Assembly: GCA_039707465.1 (NCBI GenBank)
Contig: CM077644.1
Span: 100,053,875-100,117,874, forward strand
DNA: 64,000 nucleotides
Reading direction: 5' to 3'
Origin: Rhabdophis nuchalis
Taxonomy: Eukaryota > Chordata > Lepidosauria > Squamata > Natricidae
Of the stretch, positions 33,971 through 46,080 are shown piece after piece (within the stretch, counting starts at the first letter, position 1; the number at the start of each line of letters is the position of its first letter). Both the position numbers and the translations under genes were made by a program. Below the pieces are notes generated by a model. It saw only the letters and a list, made by a program, of their open reading frames with translations, was not told the DNA's origin and did no database searches.

Positions 33971-34708
33971 CTTAAGGATGACAGAAGCCTAGTGTTATTA
34001 TAGCTTGTACAAAATTGTTCTTGTTCTTAGTATCAGTAATGGAGAGACAGAGACAGTGGACAGAGCAGGACAGGCGGAATGGTCAGCAAAGTGTGAGTGT
34101 AGTTCAAGCTTTGGAGAAATGCCAGGAAATAATCCTTCCCACTCATTTCCAAAATTCTGTTGCTATAAATAAGATAAAAAACAGCACAGTTTCTTTTCAG
34201 ACAAGGAGGGCAGAGTCATTATTTAGCCTTCCTTAAACAGGAGGTTATTTATCACCCCACCAGGAAATATTAAATATAAGGTATTGAAAATCTAAGGGCA
34301 AAAGCCTGGGACTTTGGGAAGGAGGGGCACTAATAGATCAGCACACCATTAGCAGACTTATCTGACGGGTATTTGTTCTTTACGCAGCTGGGGGTTATTT
34401 AGTCTTGAGTCAATGAGCTAGAAAGGCTTTTGAGATCTCTCAGAGAGACACATTCCTTGCTGTTGAATAAATGGGCCTCTAAGGTATACATACCAGCATT
34501 CACCATCTTGATGTGCATGATTATACTTTTTTCCTTTTAAAATACATGGATTTTTTTTTAATTTCAGCATATTGGCATTGCAAGCTGTTGGTACATTTTG
34601 TTCCTGTATGTAATGATCCAGCCTGTCTCTTCAGAAATTTGGTTCTAGGCTCTACCATCAACAGTTGAGGACAAGAGTTGAAAAGCTTTCTTTGATGAAC
34701 ACTTACGC
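33971..34708. other. unannotated intergenic DNA
   Basis: Nothing recognised; a 73-codon frame at 34015 has no known match. Confidence 0.5.
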
Positions 34709-35007
34709 CAGTGATGGGATTCAAAAATTTTTACTACCAGTTCTATGGGCATGGCTTGGTGGGCAGGGCAGGGAAAGGCTCCCGCAAAATCCCCATTCCC
34801 TCCCCACCCCACTAGCCTGCTTTTCAGCTCTGTTCTTCTGTGCAGGGCAACAGAAAAAAGATCCAGCCAATCACCTGGGACTCGGTAGGCAGCAATCAGA
34901 TGAGGGCAGAGCCAGCCAAAGGTGGTATTTGCTGGTTCTCCAAACTACTCCAAATTTCCGCTACTGTTTCCCCAGAACTGGTCAGAACTGGCTAAATACC
35001 ACCTCTA
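34709..35007 (+). mobile_element. hAT-type MITE (CAGTGGTGGGATTCA family)
   Basis: Ends cagtgatgggattcaaaa and ctaaataccacctcta. Flanking 8-mers match only partly. It carries an insertion relative to 19265-19483 around 34805-34900. Confidence 0.8.
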
Positions 35008-35689
35008 ACGTACATATTAGGTAGGTGGATAATAGTACCTATTTATCCACAAAGTTTCTATGGACAGCTGGATCCCCAGTTCCATTTAGAACAAGCAAAC
35101 CACTATCTTTTTTTAAAAAAATAGCTTTGAGATAAGAAAAAAAGTATTTTAAAATGTTTGTGAGGGCACCTCAGAATAATAAAGAATACATCCAGAACTG
35201 GAAGATGGCAGGGAATCCAACTGGCTGCAAGATGACTTGAAAAAAATAAATATTTTATCCTTGGTTTATATAAATACAAGAACCTGTCCTTCCATGTCTC
35301 AAATATTGCTGAGATCATCTGCTCTTTTTGTCTTCCATATAGGTGGATAGATCCTGGATAAAAGGCCTAATAAGGTCTCAGGTATAATATCTGCTAATAC
35401 ATCATGGTGGAAAAGGCCCTGCATTCACAGAGGTGGTAACTATAGCTCTCCATCAAGGTTTTGATTTATTTCGCTTATTTAATAGCGTGAAATGCCACTC
35501 TTTCAGGCCAAAGCTTGCTGAATTAGCTGACAAAAGTTAGCCATATATCAAGACCATCATGCTTCCAAATGATGTTCAGAAGGCTTCTGTAAGATGATTA
35601 ACCAGGATACTGGTGGTTATAATAGCTCTGTTTCAAACCCCCAAATCCTAAAAAATGGGAAATGGTTGATTTCCAGGGCTTTAATTTGT
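35008..35689. other. unannotated intergenic DNA
   Basis: Nothing recognised. Confidence 0.5.
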
Positions 35690-35789
35690 TTTCTTTTTTA
35701 TTTTATTTTTCATTTTTGAATAAACATAAACACAACACAAAAAATCCTCTTTCTTTACATACTGTAGAAAGTGTGTCAGTTGGTTACAA

Positions 35790-36350
35790 AAAGTTTTCGT
35801 GCATCTCTTCCACAGTCATCACCTATAATTCATATCAAATCATGTATTTTAAATCAAATATATTTATACATGTTACTATCATCATACCTCAATTTTCATT
35901 TGACTATAATGGTTTTAACGTGCTTTTGCATAAAATATTCCAAAATTTAAAGCATAACCACATAATGGCATTTCATTAGCTATTTCCAATGTCATCCAAT
36001 AACATTAGGTCCTCATGACCTATTCTAAATAAAAATCAATAATATCTAGTAACAAAGTTTCTAGTCCTCCTTTCCGAATCACTGTTTACAATTTATGTCT
36101 TATTTTCATTTATTGAACCAATGCATATATATACATTGTTATCATTATCAATCATTTGTTTGACTATATCCATTATTATAATATTTTTTACACTTACTCA
36201 AAGCTTAAGTCAATTTAACTTAATTTTTTATTATTAGCTTTTATATATAACAAAACTTTCTAATCTTCCTTTCATAGTCACTATTTGCTATTCGTATCTA
36301 ATTACCTCTTATCAAACCAATGCATATATATGCATTATTATCATTTATTT
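35790..36350. repeat. degenerate tandem repeats of about 200 bp in the 3' part
   Basis: Segments at 36053 and 36250 share aacaaa..tttctaatc, tcactgttta-like text and ccaatgcatatatat at matching spacing (period about 197 bp). A looser third unit starts near 35790. Confidence 0.55.
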
Positions 36351-36371
36351 ATTTATCAATTATTTATTTAA

Positions 36372-36720
36372 ACATACAATACAATAGCAGAGTTGGAAGG
36401 GACCTTGGAGGTCATGTAGTCCAACTCCCTTCCTAGGCAGGAAACCCTAGACCATTTCAGACAAATGGCTATCCAACGTCTTCTTGAAGACTTGCAGTGT
36501 TGGGGCATTCAAACTTCTGGAGACAAGCTGTTCCACTGATTAATTGTCCTAACTGTCAGGAAATTTCTTATCAGTTCCAAGTTGCTTCTCTCCTTGATTA
36601 GTTTCCACCCATTGCCTCTTGTTCTGCCCTCAGGTGCTTTAGAGAATAGTTTGACTCCCTCTTCTTTGTGGCAACCCCTGAGTTATTGGAACACTGCTAT
36701 CATATCTGTTATCACTTCAT
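36372..36720 (-). mobile_element. CR1 LINE 3' fragment
   Basis: Reverse complement of the CR1 end: cagagttggaagggaccttg, cagacaaatggctatccaac, cattgcctcttgttctgccc, ttgtggcaacccctgag. It is inserted in the L1-like element. Confidence 0.93.
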
Positions 36721-36739
36721 TTTTAACATAATGCTCTAA

Positions 36740-37380
36740 ATTTCACTAAATGTTTGGCTGTACGCTTTCATATATCAACCTGTATCTTTCCAGTAATAAT
36801 GCAATCTTCTGTCTTTTGTCATTTGTGGAGCTAATCTTCTAATTATCTCCTTGGTCAAATTTGCGTGGACTTCTCTTCATAGCTCATTGCTTGTTGCATC
36901 TATCATATAATCTTGATACCCTCAATCTGTTTGTTTAATCATCTTATCTCTGGTTATCAATGGTGCTTCTGATAAAATTTCTCTCCTTAAATCCCTCAAA
37001 TCTTCTCTTTTTTTCTTCTCCTGTGCCTTGCCATTTGGGGTAGAGTTCCTGGCCATCTAGCTCCCCTTTCCATATTCCATTCTTTCCATTTCCAACCACA
37101 ATCCATTCATCATAGATGTCAACAGATTTCTTATCTTTGTGTTCGTTTTTCTCATCTGTTTTAAGGACTCTAGCCTCCTTTTTTCCCAATTGATAAACAT
37201 CTCCAAATTCTCCATCATATTTTGCTGTTATATGCTTTATATTTTCCAGTTTCTTCTAAATTCTCTCTGATACTTCTAGTAATTTTTGGATTTCAAACAT
37301 TATCATTTGCAGTATTAAAGTTTCTTTTGATGTTGATATTGTGCCATTCTTCCTATTAGTAGACACTGCCATTCTGGCTT
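36740..37380 (-). pseudogene. L1 ORF1-like relic
   Basis: Reading begins near 37370 with MAVSTNRKNGTISTSKETL and QMIMFEIQKLL. Then comes a lysine/glutamate-rich stretch (81-codon frame at 36944-37189 with KTDEKNEHKDKKS), then charged text REVHANLTKEIIRRL-like across frames. The coiled-coil style and the 'REVHxxxTKxxIR' theme recall the C-terminal part of L1 ORF1. Several frameshifts and stops. The identification is by feel of the motif order. Confidence 0.35.
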
Positions 37381-38065
37381 TCAAAACTTTTTGTTAAATT
37401 AACCACAAATTCATTTATAATCTTTCACAATAAGGCCTTGTTTTCACTTTTCTCCAGTTGCCAATAAGGTTCAAAAGAACACCTGAATAAACAATCCATG
37501 TTCTTCTTCTTATCACTCTCTGTAAACAAGCTGCAAGGCCCTGACACACAAAGTCAAAATGCTCAAGGAGAAAAATGAAAGTACAATGTATCCAAAGCGC
37601 AAACCTCCAGTCTCCAAGTGGCAGTTACTCCTTTCTCTCTAATGTTACAACCCTCTTTGTACTCCTTTTGTATTTTTTTTAATATTCCACATTTAAAAGA
37701 ATTAAAATTCTTGAATAAGATAAAATAGAAAAAAGAAAAAAAATTATGTAAAGATGAAAAAAAAGGATTTTAATCCATAGGTTACAAGGATAAAAAAAGT
37801 AGAAGAAAGACTAATTCATTCGCTTTAAAAGGCTTGCGCAAATTCCATCCATAAAATAACATTTAAAAAGAAAGATAACACACTGTCCAATGCAATTCCA
37901 ATGTAGCTTAATTTTGCCGCTTATTTCTTCTGTTCTCAAATTTAATTTAGCTTTAAAGGGGGGGGGTGTTATTTGGACAGTCCCTTTTAAAACAGTAAAA
38001 TTTCCTTACCAGCTGTAAATACTTTCTCTTTCCATTTCCTTTCATTCCGGAGCTGTCCCAACTTC

Positions 38066-40670
38066 ATCAATTTCAATTTCAATTTCAATTTTATTTGATT
38101 TATAAACCGCACCAATCTCCCTTGAGATGGACTCTGGGCGGTGCACCGGGAAATTAAAAACAACAATACATAAATAAAAACGTTACAAAAGTTTAAAAGA
38201 AATTAAATTATGTGCCTGTGCTAAAATTCCCAGTTAAAACCTATCAAATCCTTATTCAAATGTAACTGAAGCTCTATCGGGCCAAGACCTGAGTTCTAAG
38301 CTAGTCCAGCTTGTTGGAAGAGATGTGTCTTGAGTGAGCAGCGGAAGAGGGGAAGGTCCGTGATGGTGCGTAGTTCGGGAGGCAGGTCATTCCAGAGGGC
38401 AGGCCCTGCCACAGAGAAGGCTCTACCCCTGGGCGTCGCCAGCCGGCATTGACCCTGAGGAGGCCCTCCCTGTGGGAGCGAATCGGTCGGTGGGAGGTAT
38501 GTGGCAGGAGGCGGTCCTGCAAGTAACTAGGCCCTGAGCCATGGAGCGATTTAAAGATGGTAACAAGCACCTTGAAGCGCACCCAGAAGGCTACCGGTAG
38601 CCAGTGCAGCTCGCGCAGGAGAGGTGTTACATGGGAACTTTGGGATGTTCCCAGAATCCCCCGCGCGGCCGCGTTCTGGACTAACTGGAGCCTCTGGATG
38701 CCCCTCAAGGGGAGGCCCATGTAGAGAGCATTGCAATAGTCAAGGCGGGATGTCACGAGTGCTTGCGTGACTGTGCGGAGGGCATCCCGGTCCAGAAAGG
38801 GACGCAACTGGCGTACCAGGCGAACCTGGTAGAACGCCCCCCTTGTCATGGCCGCCACATGGTCATCCAGGGACAGCCATGAATCCAGGAGAATGCCCAA
38901 GTTGCGAGCCCTTTCTACGGGGGCCATTGACTCGCCCCCGATAACCAGCGATGGAACTAGCTGGCTATGCTGGGACGCCGGAAACCACAGCCACTCGGTC
39001 TTGGATGGGTTGAGCCGGAGTTTGTTACTTCCCATCCAGAGCCGCACGGCCTCCACACACCGGGACATCACCTTGACAGCATCGTTGGGGTAGTCGGGGG
39101 TAGATATGTACAGCTGAGTGTCATCAGCGTACTGATGGTACTCTACCCCACAACCACGGATGATCTTGCCCAGCGGCTTCATGTAGGTGTTAAACAGGAG
39201 GGGTGAGAGGACCGACCCCTGAGGGGCCTCGACGTCGACCTCTCCCCCCGTCAACACGAATTGCGACCGACTGGAGAGGTAGGAGGAGAACCAATGCAAA
39301 ACAGTGCCCCCCCAATCCCAACCCCTCCAGCCGATGCAATAGGATACCATGGTCGATGGTATCAAAAGCTGCTGAGAGATCTAATAGGACCAAGATAGAG
39401 GAATAACCTCTATCTCTGGCCCTCCAGAGATCATCTACCAACGGGCCAATACTGTCTCAGTGCTGTGCCCGGGGCAGAAGCCGGACTGGCACGGGTCTAG
39501 ATAAGCAGTTTCCTCCAGGTGTCGAGGGAACTGCTGTGCCACCACACTCTCAACAACCTTTACAAGAAAGTGAAGGTTGGACACCGGACGATAATTAGTT
39601 AACAACGCTGGGTCCAGGGAAGGCTTCTTGAGGAGGGGTCTCACCATCGCCTCTTTCAAGACGGCAGGCAAGAACCCCTCACTCAAAGAAGCGTTCACTA
39701 TTTCCTGGAGACAGCCTCGGGTCACCTCCCAGGAGGCCAGTACCAGCCAGGGTCCAATAAACGTGGTGGCATTCAGCTGCCTCGGCAACCTGTCCATGTC
39801 TTCGGAAGTAACAAAGTCAAACTCATCCCATGAAATGGTCTCAAGACCCACCTCGGACAGACCACCCAGATCCATCGAAGTGGAGGCCAGGTCATCCCGG
39901 ATCCGAGCGATTTTATCCTGCAGATAAATTCCAAATTCCTCTGCTCTGCCCTGCAAAGGAGCTTCCCTTGATGGAGAAGGGAGCAGGTCACTCTAAACAG
40001 GGCGGCAGGGCGGTTATCTGCGGATGCGATAAGGGTGGCGAGATGAGTACGTTTTGCCATCCTTATCGCCACAAAGTAGGTCCTTAAATAGGACCTCGCC
40101 TGTGTTCAATCCGATTCGGAGCGAGTGGATCTCCACCTGCTCTCTAGGCGTCTCTTGCGGCGCTTCATCACCCTCAGCTCCTCGGAAAACCAAGGTGCGA
40201 GGGTGGATCGGCGCCGCGTGAGAGGCCACAAGGGCACGACCTGGTCCAAGGCCCTCGTGGCAGCACTATTCCATGCTGCCACTAGGCCCTCAGTCGAGCT
40301 TAGGGTTAGGGTTACAGGTATAGGCCCAAGCTTTGTCTGGAACCTTTCAGGGTCCATCAAGCGCCTGGGGCGAAACCATTTCAGTATCTCTGGTTTAGCC
40401 TGGGCTGAGATTTTGTTGCTGGCTAGAAGAATTTCTCTTGGATCAATCCCTGAGACTGATTCTCCTTGGATCAGTCCCTGAGATCAGCAAGACGTATTCT
40501 TCCCAATCACTGTCTCTGCGGGAAGGGTTAGGTCCATACAGACCATCCAGTGGCAAAAGTATTGACTGCGATATCAGGACTGAGATTGTAATTTGTGTCA
40601 TCGTGATGTTGGCTTCTCCCCTTCTCGGCTTTAATTTCTATAGCTTAATAAGCTCATTTGAAAACTGGTG
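38066..40670 (-). mobile_element. L2 LINE, 5' truncated
   Basis: Tail of (AATTG)-like repeats at 38066-38090 and the L2 3' box cgcccagagtccatctc follow the L1-like element. It covers the 3' UTR, RT and linker up to at least 40440, where a tract with RPRRLMDPERF and LAPWFSEELRVMKRRKRRLE is typical of L2 between endonuclease and RT. The exact 5' end is unclear. Confidence 0.88.
38301..40360 (-). pseudogene. L2 ORF2 relic with several frame breaks
   Basis: Pieces: 40106-40360 (linker, LAPWFSEELRVM), 39773-40072, 39435-39956 (NYRPVSNLHFL, QSGFCPGHSTET), 39190-39441 (LLDLSAAFDTIDHG, motif A intact) and 38301-39365 (GSVLSPLLFNTYM, YADDTQLY, HWLPVAFWVRFKVL). Two or more small deletions break the frame near 39200-39440. 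A deletion has also removed the segment around the GVPQGS motif. Confidence 0.88.
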
Positions 40671-41263
40671 AATGCCATCTAATATCAAGTTTAGAGATGA
40701 ACTGGAAATATTAACGTGGAATGTATACAGCTGTTGCTTCAATCACGGGCAATCTACTTTGCTCCTAGCTTTCAGTCAAGTTCCAGCTGAGTTCAGAATG
40801 TTAGTGAATATCTTGAAAGCCATATGTATATATTGAGGGATATAGGATTTTCCTGCTGGTGTATTTATTTTCTTGTGCATTTTGTACCACAGGGGAAATG
40901 CTACTCTATTCATTCTATTACCAACATAGCATAGACTCATAAGCCATCACTTCTGCATTAGTAAGCACGCTTCAGAATTCATTATTTATTAAAGGTCATC
41001 CAACCACCTCTTTATTGGCATTTCAGGACATCGTTTGTTTTTTTTAAAGGCCAGGCTTTTAAAGAAAGTTCTGTTCTGGTTGAAAGTATTGACAATTGTT
41101 TATTTTCATTATGGGCAGGTTATAAACTACATGGCTGTATTTTTGGTTAGTTTGCTTCTTTGCTAAATATGGCTTGTGGAATCTTTTCTTTTTCCTTTAT
41201 AAAGAGGTATTTGTGGAAAGGCTTTACATCCAAGTTGTTTTTCAGATGCCTTTTCTACAAATG
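40671..41263. other. unannotated AT-rich DNA
   Basis: Nothing recognised. Confidence 0.5.
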
Positions 41264-41271
41264 ATTTAAAT

Positions 41272-41544
41272 CATGGGTGTCAAACTCAAGGCCTGGGGGC
41301 CGGATCTGGCCCACAGAGTGTTTAGATCTGACCCATGGGGCCACCCTGGAAACCAGTCCATGGTGCCTCTGCCAGCAGAAATGGAAGGCCACTGGCAAAG
41401 GGTTGCAGGAGGCCATTGCAATTGAAAATGGAGTTTGGGAGCCCCTGACACAAGAGACATTGAGCGGGCCATGCCCACTCTGGCCCCCAAATATCAAATA
41501 CAACCCTGATGTGGCCCTCAATGAAATCAAGTTTGACACCACTG
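41272..41544 (+). mobile_element. hAT-type MITE (end CAGGGGTGTCAAACTC) with perfect duplication
   Basis: Left end catgggtgtcaaactcaa, right end aagtttgacaccactg, flanked by ATTTAAAT at 41264-41271 and 41545-41552. The interior is GC-rich (ggcctgggggccggatctgg). Similar ends are common in amniote hAT MITEs. Confidence 0.92.
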
Positions 41545-41552
41545 ATTTAAAT

Positions 41553-42780
41553 TACCGCATGTTACTTTATTTACTGTATAAGATAATGTTATTTTATATA
41601 CCATACAATATAATTTCAACTCCTTTAGGTAGTAGAAATCATTGCGGTATATAATTCCAACATGTTAAAAAAAACCTATGAGGAATATTTCAATATAACA
41701 TCATCTATGTAATGAACTCTAGAAAACACTTACAATTATGTCTTGAGGGCTTCTTAAGATAGAAAACAGAGTTTTACATTGTTTAAAAAATCTTAGATAA
41801 AATATTTCCTTCATTCTCAGGCAACGTTTCCTATAACCTCAAATTAGTATGCTGTTAGATTTATCCCATGCCATTGCAAGTTTAGATTGCCTAACACAGT
41901 GCAATGATTAAAAGAGTGCAAAGCAATCTACAGTAGTTTTCTATTATTGATCTTCTATCCATGCAGTCATCGCTGATGTAAAAAAGAAAAGACTAGATAA
42001 CCATCGACCGAACTGGACTAAGACGATCTTTGACCTAACACTGTTTTTATCTGACTCAGTAACCCCATGATATCAGCAAGTCTTGCAAACACATATTCCA
42101 CCTCTCCCTTTTAGTTCCTTTTTGCATATATGATTGTATATTTCGCTATAAACATATTTATATGTATTGTATCATATTGCTCCAATAAAGCATATACTTC
42201 AAAAAAATATTCCAGAGACCTTTTACTAAATGCAAAAAGATATATAATTATTATACCATTCTAAATGTATTTAATTTAAACCATGCAGGTTGTAACTGGA
42301 AAATACTCACTTAAGCCTGCCTATAATTCTGAGTGATAAATTTCTCCTTTCACGCAGGCTACTTAATCAGGTATTCTTTGTTAAGAGTGCAACGGGATCT
42401 GCAACAAATGAGATGGGGACAAGTTAGATAATCACCCAAGCCAACGTTTTCGGACAGCTAGTAGAATACATTAATTAATTGGGTTGGAAATGGGGATGCC
42501 CAGGTTCTCACCTTCAGACATGGAAGCTCAATGAGTGATTCAGGGCAAATCATTCCATCTCAGCCCAACATACCTGGCTAACTATTTGTGAGGGAAAAAT
42601 TAGAGGAGGGAACACTGTATAGCAGACAACTCTTATCAGTAGTGAATCAGCCTACCTGGTTCAATCTACTGCAGAAAGCCCGTCAAAAATACTTCCCTTG
42701 AATGAGATATGAGGGGGTGAAAACATGGCAGTCCTTCCCCATCCTCCAGACTATTCTCTGCTAACTTTCCATCAACATAT
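41553..42780. other. unannotated AT-rich DNA
   Basis: No repeat or gene recognised. Confidence 0.55.
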
Positions 42781-42958
42781 TAAAGGTGAAAGACAAAGAT
42801 TTCTTTGTCTAGTCATGTCCGAATCTAGGGCTCAGTGTTCATCTCCGTTTCTTGGACAAGGAAGCCAGCATTGTTCAAAGACATTTTCTGTGGTCATGTG
42901 GAAAATATGGCTAGTTGCCAAAGGTACACAGAATGCTGTTACCTTCCCACCAAAGTGG
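42781..42958 (-). repeat. Sauria-type SINE, half copy
   Basis: Tail-side half (taaaggtgaaag ... ttaccttcccaccaaagtgg). The head half is replaced by a different SINE starting at 42961, so the second SINE landed in it or the halves were fused. Confidence 0.75.
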
Positions 42959-42960
42959 TA

Positions 42961-43136
42961 GCAGTAGCAATAGCACTTAGACTTATATACCGCTTCACAA
43001 TGGTTTACAGACCTCTCTAAGTGGTTTACAAGGCTGAGTAAACCTTGAACCTGGTGGGATTCGAATTGCCAAATTTCAGTCAGACAGCAGAAGTAGCCTG
43101 CAGTACTGCACTCTAACCACTGTGCCACCACAGCTC
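42961..43136 (-). repeat. tRNA-headed SINE with L2-like tail, copy 3
   Basis: agcacttagacttatatacc through ctaaccactgtgccaccaca. Internally shortened: the block 'tattgcccccaacaatctg' present in other copies is missing. Confidence 0.8.
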
Positions 43137-43683
43137 ATCAGGTAAGTGCTTTAGTCTGTCAAGATTTCTCTCTATAGGCAAGCAACAATAAACAAAGTAC
43201 TCTGAACTACTCATATCACTCTTGATTCCTTGGACCTAATAGTAATCCACTATTTGGTTTCCTGGTTTAATATGCATTTTCACTGATCAGGAAGAGGCTG
43301 AATAACTGAAATGGATCATTTGATGAAAGGCGAGTTATTATCGTTTCCCAATAACCTCAAGTAATTGTATCTCACAGGATGCAGTCACTGTTTTGACCAG
43401 CAAAACAATTCAATTGCTAAACATCAAAGGAGTGCAAAAGGAACTAGCATCGAATCAAACTATATGCGCAGTAAGTCTCTGACTCCAGTACGTATTTTAT
43501 CGAATGATGTTACTCCTAAGGCAAAAAGATAAAAGCTTGCATCTGGATAACATGGCAACCCAAAGGTCAAATAAAAAATTGGAAATAGGAATTAGGTCTC
43601 AAAATGGGGAAAAAATGTGAAGGGGAATCATAAACATTCAGAACACGCCCTCAGTCTAACTTGGGTCAAATAAAATACTTTGA
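43137..43683. other. unannotated intergenic DNA
   Basis: Nothing recognised. Confidence 0.5.
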
Positions 43684-44019
43684 TAAAGGTAAAGGTTCCC
43701 CTCGCATATGTGCTAGTCGTTCCCAACTCTAGGGGGTGGTGCTCATCTCTGTTTCAAAGCCAGAAAGCCAGTGCTGTCTGAAGGCATCTCCATGGCCATG
43801 TGGCCGGCATGACTTAAATGCTGAAGTAGCACAGAACGCTGATACCTTCCCACCAAAGGTGGTTACTATTTTTTCTACTTGCATTTTAACATTGCTAAAT
43901 TGGCAGAAGCTGGGACAAGTAACAGGAGATCACTCTGTTATGCAGCACTACGGATTCAAACTGCCGAACTGCCGACCTTTCTGATCAACAAGTTCAGCAT
44001 GTTGGCCACTCTGCGTCCC
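43684..44019 (-). repeat. Sauria-type SINE
   Basis: taaaggtaaaggttcccctc at the tail side; head side ends near ctgcgtccc with the A box partly deleted (gccactctgcgtccc). Confidence 0.88.
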
Positions 44020-44479
44020 ATAAATAAAGACTCACTTACATATTATTCAGCCAAATTCAACAAAGAGAAACAAAGCAGATCCTCTTCAATTTTCATCTCA
44101 TCTTCTTATCTTTCTCTATGAGAATGTGCTAATTTACAATCTCCTGAATTCAGGTAGTAAACAAAGATCAAACAGTTACCTCTAATTGTCTCATCCTGGT
44201 TTCTCTGACCAAGCCTTCCCATCACATTAAAGTAATCAATAACTGAGTAATTTCCCCCTGTGCTTTGTCACTCTAATGAAGACCATCTATGATCTTATAT
44301 CACATGGGATGGACTCTGTGTTGAACAGATAACTAACATATTGATTATTCCTGGGCTATCTTCTGCTTCTTTCTTTTCAATTAAACTTAGTAGTTATCTT
44401 AGTAAGTAGGAACTTTAGAATGATTCTTTAAAATACTCTCAAAAAGGGGAAGTATACATATCTTGAGATCTTCATATTC
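44020..44479. other. unannotated intergenic DNA
   Basis: Nothing recognised. Confidence 0.5.
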
Positions 44480-44487
44480 ACCTAGGC

Positions 44488-44826
44488 CAGTGATAGCGAA
44501 CCTATGGCACGGGTGCCACAGGTGGCACGCGGGACCATTACTTAGGGCATGTGAGGTGTTGCCCTGTCAGCTCCAGGGCATATGTATGCATTGGCCAAGT
44601 GACTTAGGCCTTCTTTTGAGGCCGTTTTTCGCCCTCTGGCGGTGGGGGAGGGTTATTTCCACCCCCCCCCCCAAGCTCCTAGAAAGCCTCTGGAGCCTAG
44701 GGAGGGCGAAAAAAGCGTGCCAAAAGCAGGGGGTCACGCACATAGCATTATTGGCACGCCTGTGCACATCCCCCATGTGCTCCCCCCACTTTTCGCACGT
44801 GAGCCAAAAAAGGTTAGCCATCACTG
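44488..44826 (+). mobile_element. hAT-type MITE (CAGTGATGGCGAACCT family), intact
   Basis: Left end cagtgatagcgaacctatgg, right end aaaggttagccatcactg. Flanks ACCTAGGC (44480-44487) and ACCTAGTC (44827-44834) agree at 7 of 8. It serves as the uninterrupted reference for the nested copy at 6769. Confidence 0.92.
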
Positions 44827-45020
44827 ACCTAGTCAAAGAAAAAGGAAACAGCAAAGTGACTTGTCTTGCTATGGCATGGCTGTACCGATTTCCTATTCTT
44901 CTGGTGATGAATAGCATGATAGCCAGATGTGGAAGAAGACTATGCTCACATGATATGCCTGGCAGGACCATTGCACACACATTTTCTATCACTATCATAT
45001 AACAATCCAAGATTATTTGG

Positions 45021-45233
45021 AAGTGTGGTGGTGCAGTGGTTAGAATGCAGTATTGTAGGCTGATTCTGCCTACAGCCAGGAGTTCAATTCTGACCGGCTC
45101 GAGATTGGCTCAGCCTTCCATCCTCCCAAGGTGGGTAAAATGAGGACCCAGATTGTTGGGGACAATATGTTGACACTTAGAGAGGGGTATGAAATACTGT
45201 GAAGTAGTCTATGTGCTGTTGCTACAGCTATTT
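45021..45233 (+). repeat. tRNA-headed SINE with L2-like tail, copy 4
   Basis: Plus-oriented: A-box TGGTGCAGTGG at 45028-45038, B-box-like AGTTCAATTCTG near 45081, conserved middle tgaggacccagattgttggg, and tail gtctatgtgctgttgct. Confidence 0.85.
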
Positions 45234-46043
45234 AGTTAATAAATTTAACACAATTTTGATAAAGATTTAGCCATTCTTTATTAAGAATGAATCTTACTAC
45301 CTAGAACTATTATTCTGATTCACTTAATTGGCATAATACCTAGCTTTTTAAGGAGGCCAGTTACTCCAGGGAAGCGTTTTCTTTTACTGGTTGGTTTTCT
45401 GCTATTTAAGCCACTGGCACATATCATTAATTTCAATTCATAATTTATCAGATGTCATTGTTGTTCTTAGATGTATGTCTTCCATAATATCCTTTGGCTA
45501 CTTCTGTGTCTCCAGCCTCATCAGAAGAGATCCTTGATATTTCTGAGGGGCTAAATGTACATATGGAATACTAGGAAGGTCACACAACTGTAGGAGAAAT
45601 AATTGTACAGTGAAAATTGGACACTTGTATACATTCTCAGCCACTTTGTGAACCAAGAGCTATTCCAATTTTCAGGAGAAAATTTAAATGTTTTCCTTTT
45701 CGGAGGGAAAAAATCAAAACCAAATAAATCAAAGGACAATGAGTGAAAAAAATAGAAAATGTTGGCCTAATAATACTTTCACCGAAAAACTTACCATAAG
45801 TATATTTTTGAACATACACATATAATATATTCAGCGGTATCTGCAGGGGGCTATAGGTCGAAATCAGCAAAATGGTGGTTAAAATATAATAAAAACCTTT
45901 CTTTTTGAGAATGTGTGTAACACCCATATAAAAGTGGTGGGACTTACACTGCTATGATTCCTCCTATATCTTGTACATGGTGACATTCTCTGTGGATGCT
46001 GCATCCATGCCCTTTTCTTCCTAAGAAGAATCGAACTGAATCT

Positions 46044-46080
<37 letters not shown>

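Larger units (their letters stand above)
35690..38065 (-). mobile_element. L1-like element lacking ORF2 (half-L1 type), tentative
   Basis: On the minus strand I read a 5' leader (about 38065-37385), an ORF1-like coding relic, then AT-rich 3' DNA, ending in an A-rich tail at 35690-35720. No reverse transcriptase or endonuclease is present. A CR1 is inserted at 36372-36720, and an L2 abuts the 5' side. This resembles known mammalian HAL1 elements, which have ORF1 and a 3' UTR only. The alternative is a truncated L1 or an unknown retroelement. Confidence 0.4.

Noticed and set aside
40303..40316. Interstitial telomere-like ttagggttaggg
   Set aside because: Only two units, lying within L2 linker coding sequence (reads as VTLTLS), so it is coincidental.
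91..45233. tRNA genes at the heads of the SINEs
   Set aside because: A- and B-box-like motifs are present but no cloverleaf or anticodon arm can be folded, and each continues into a SINE body.
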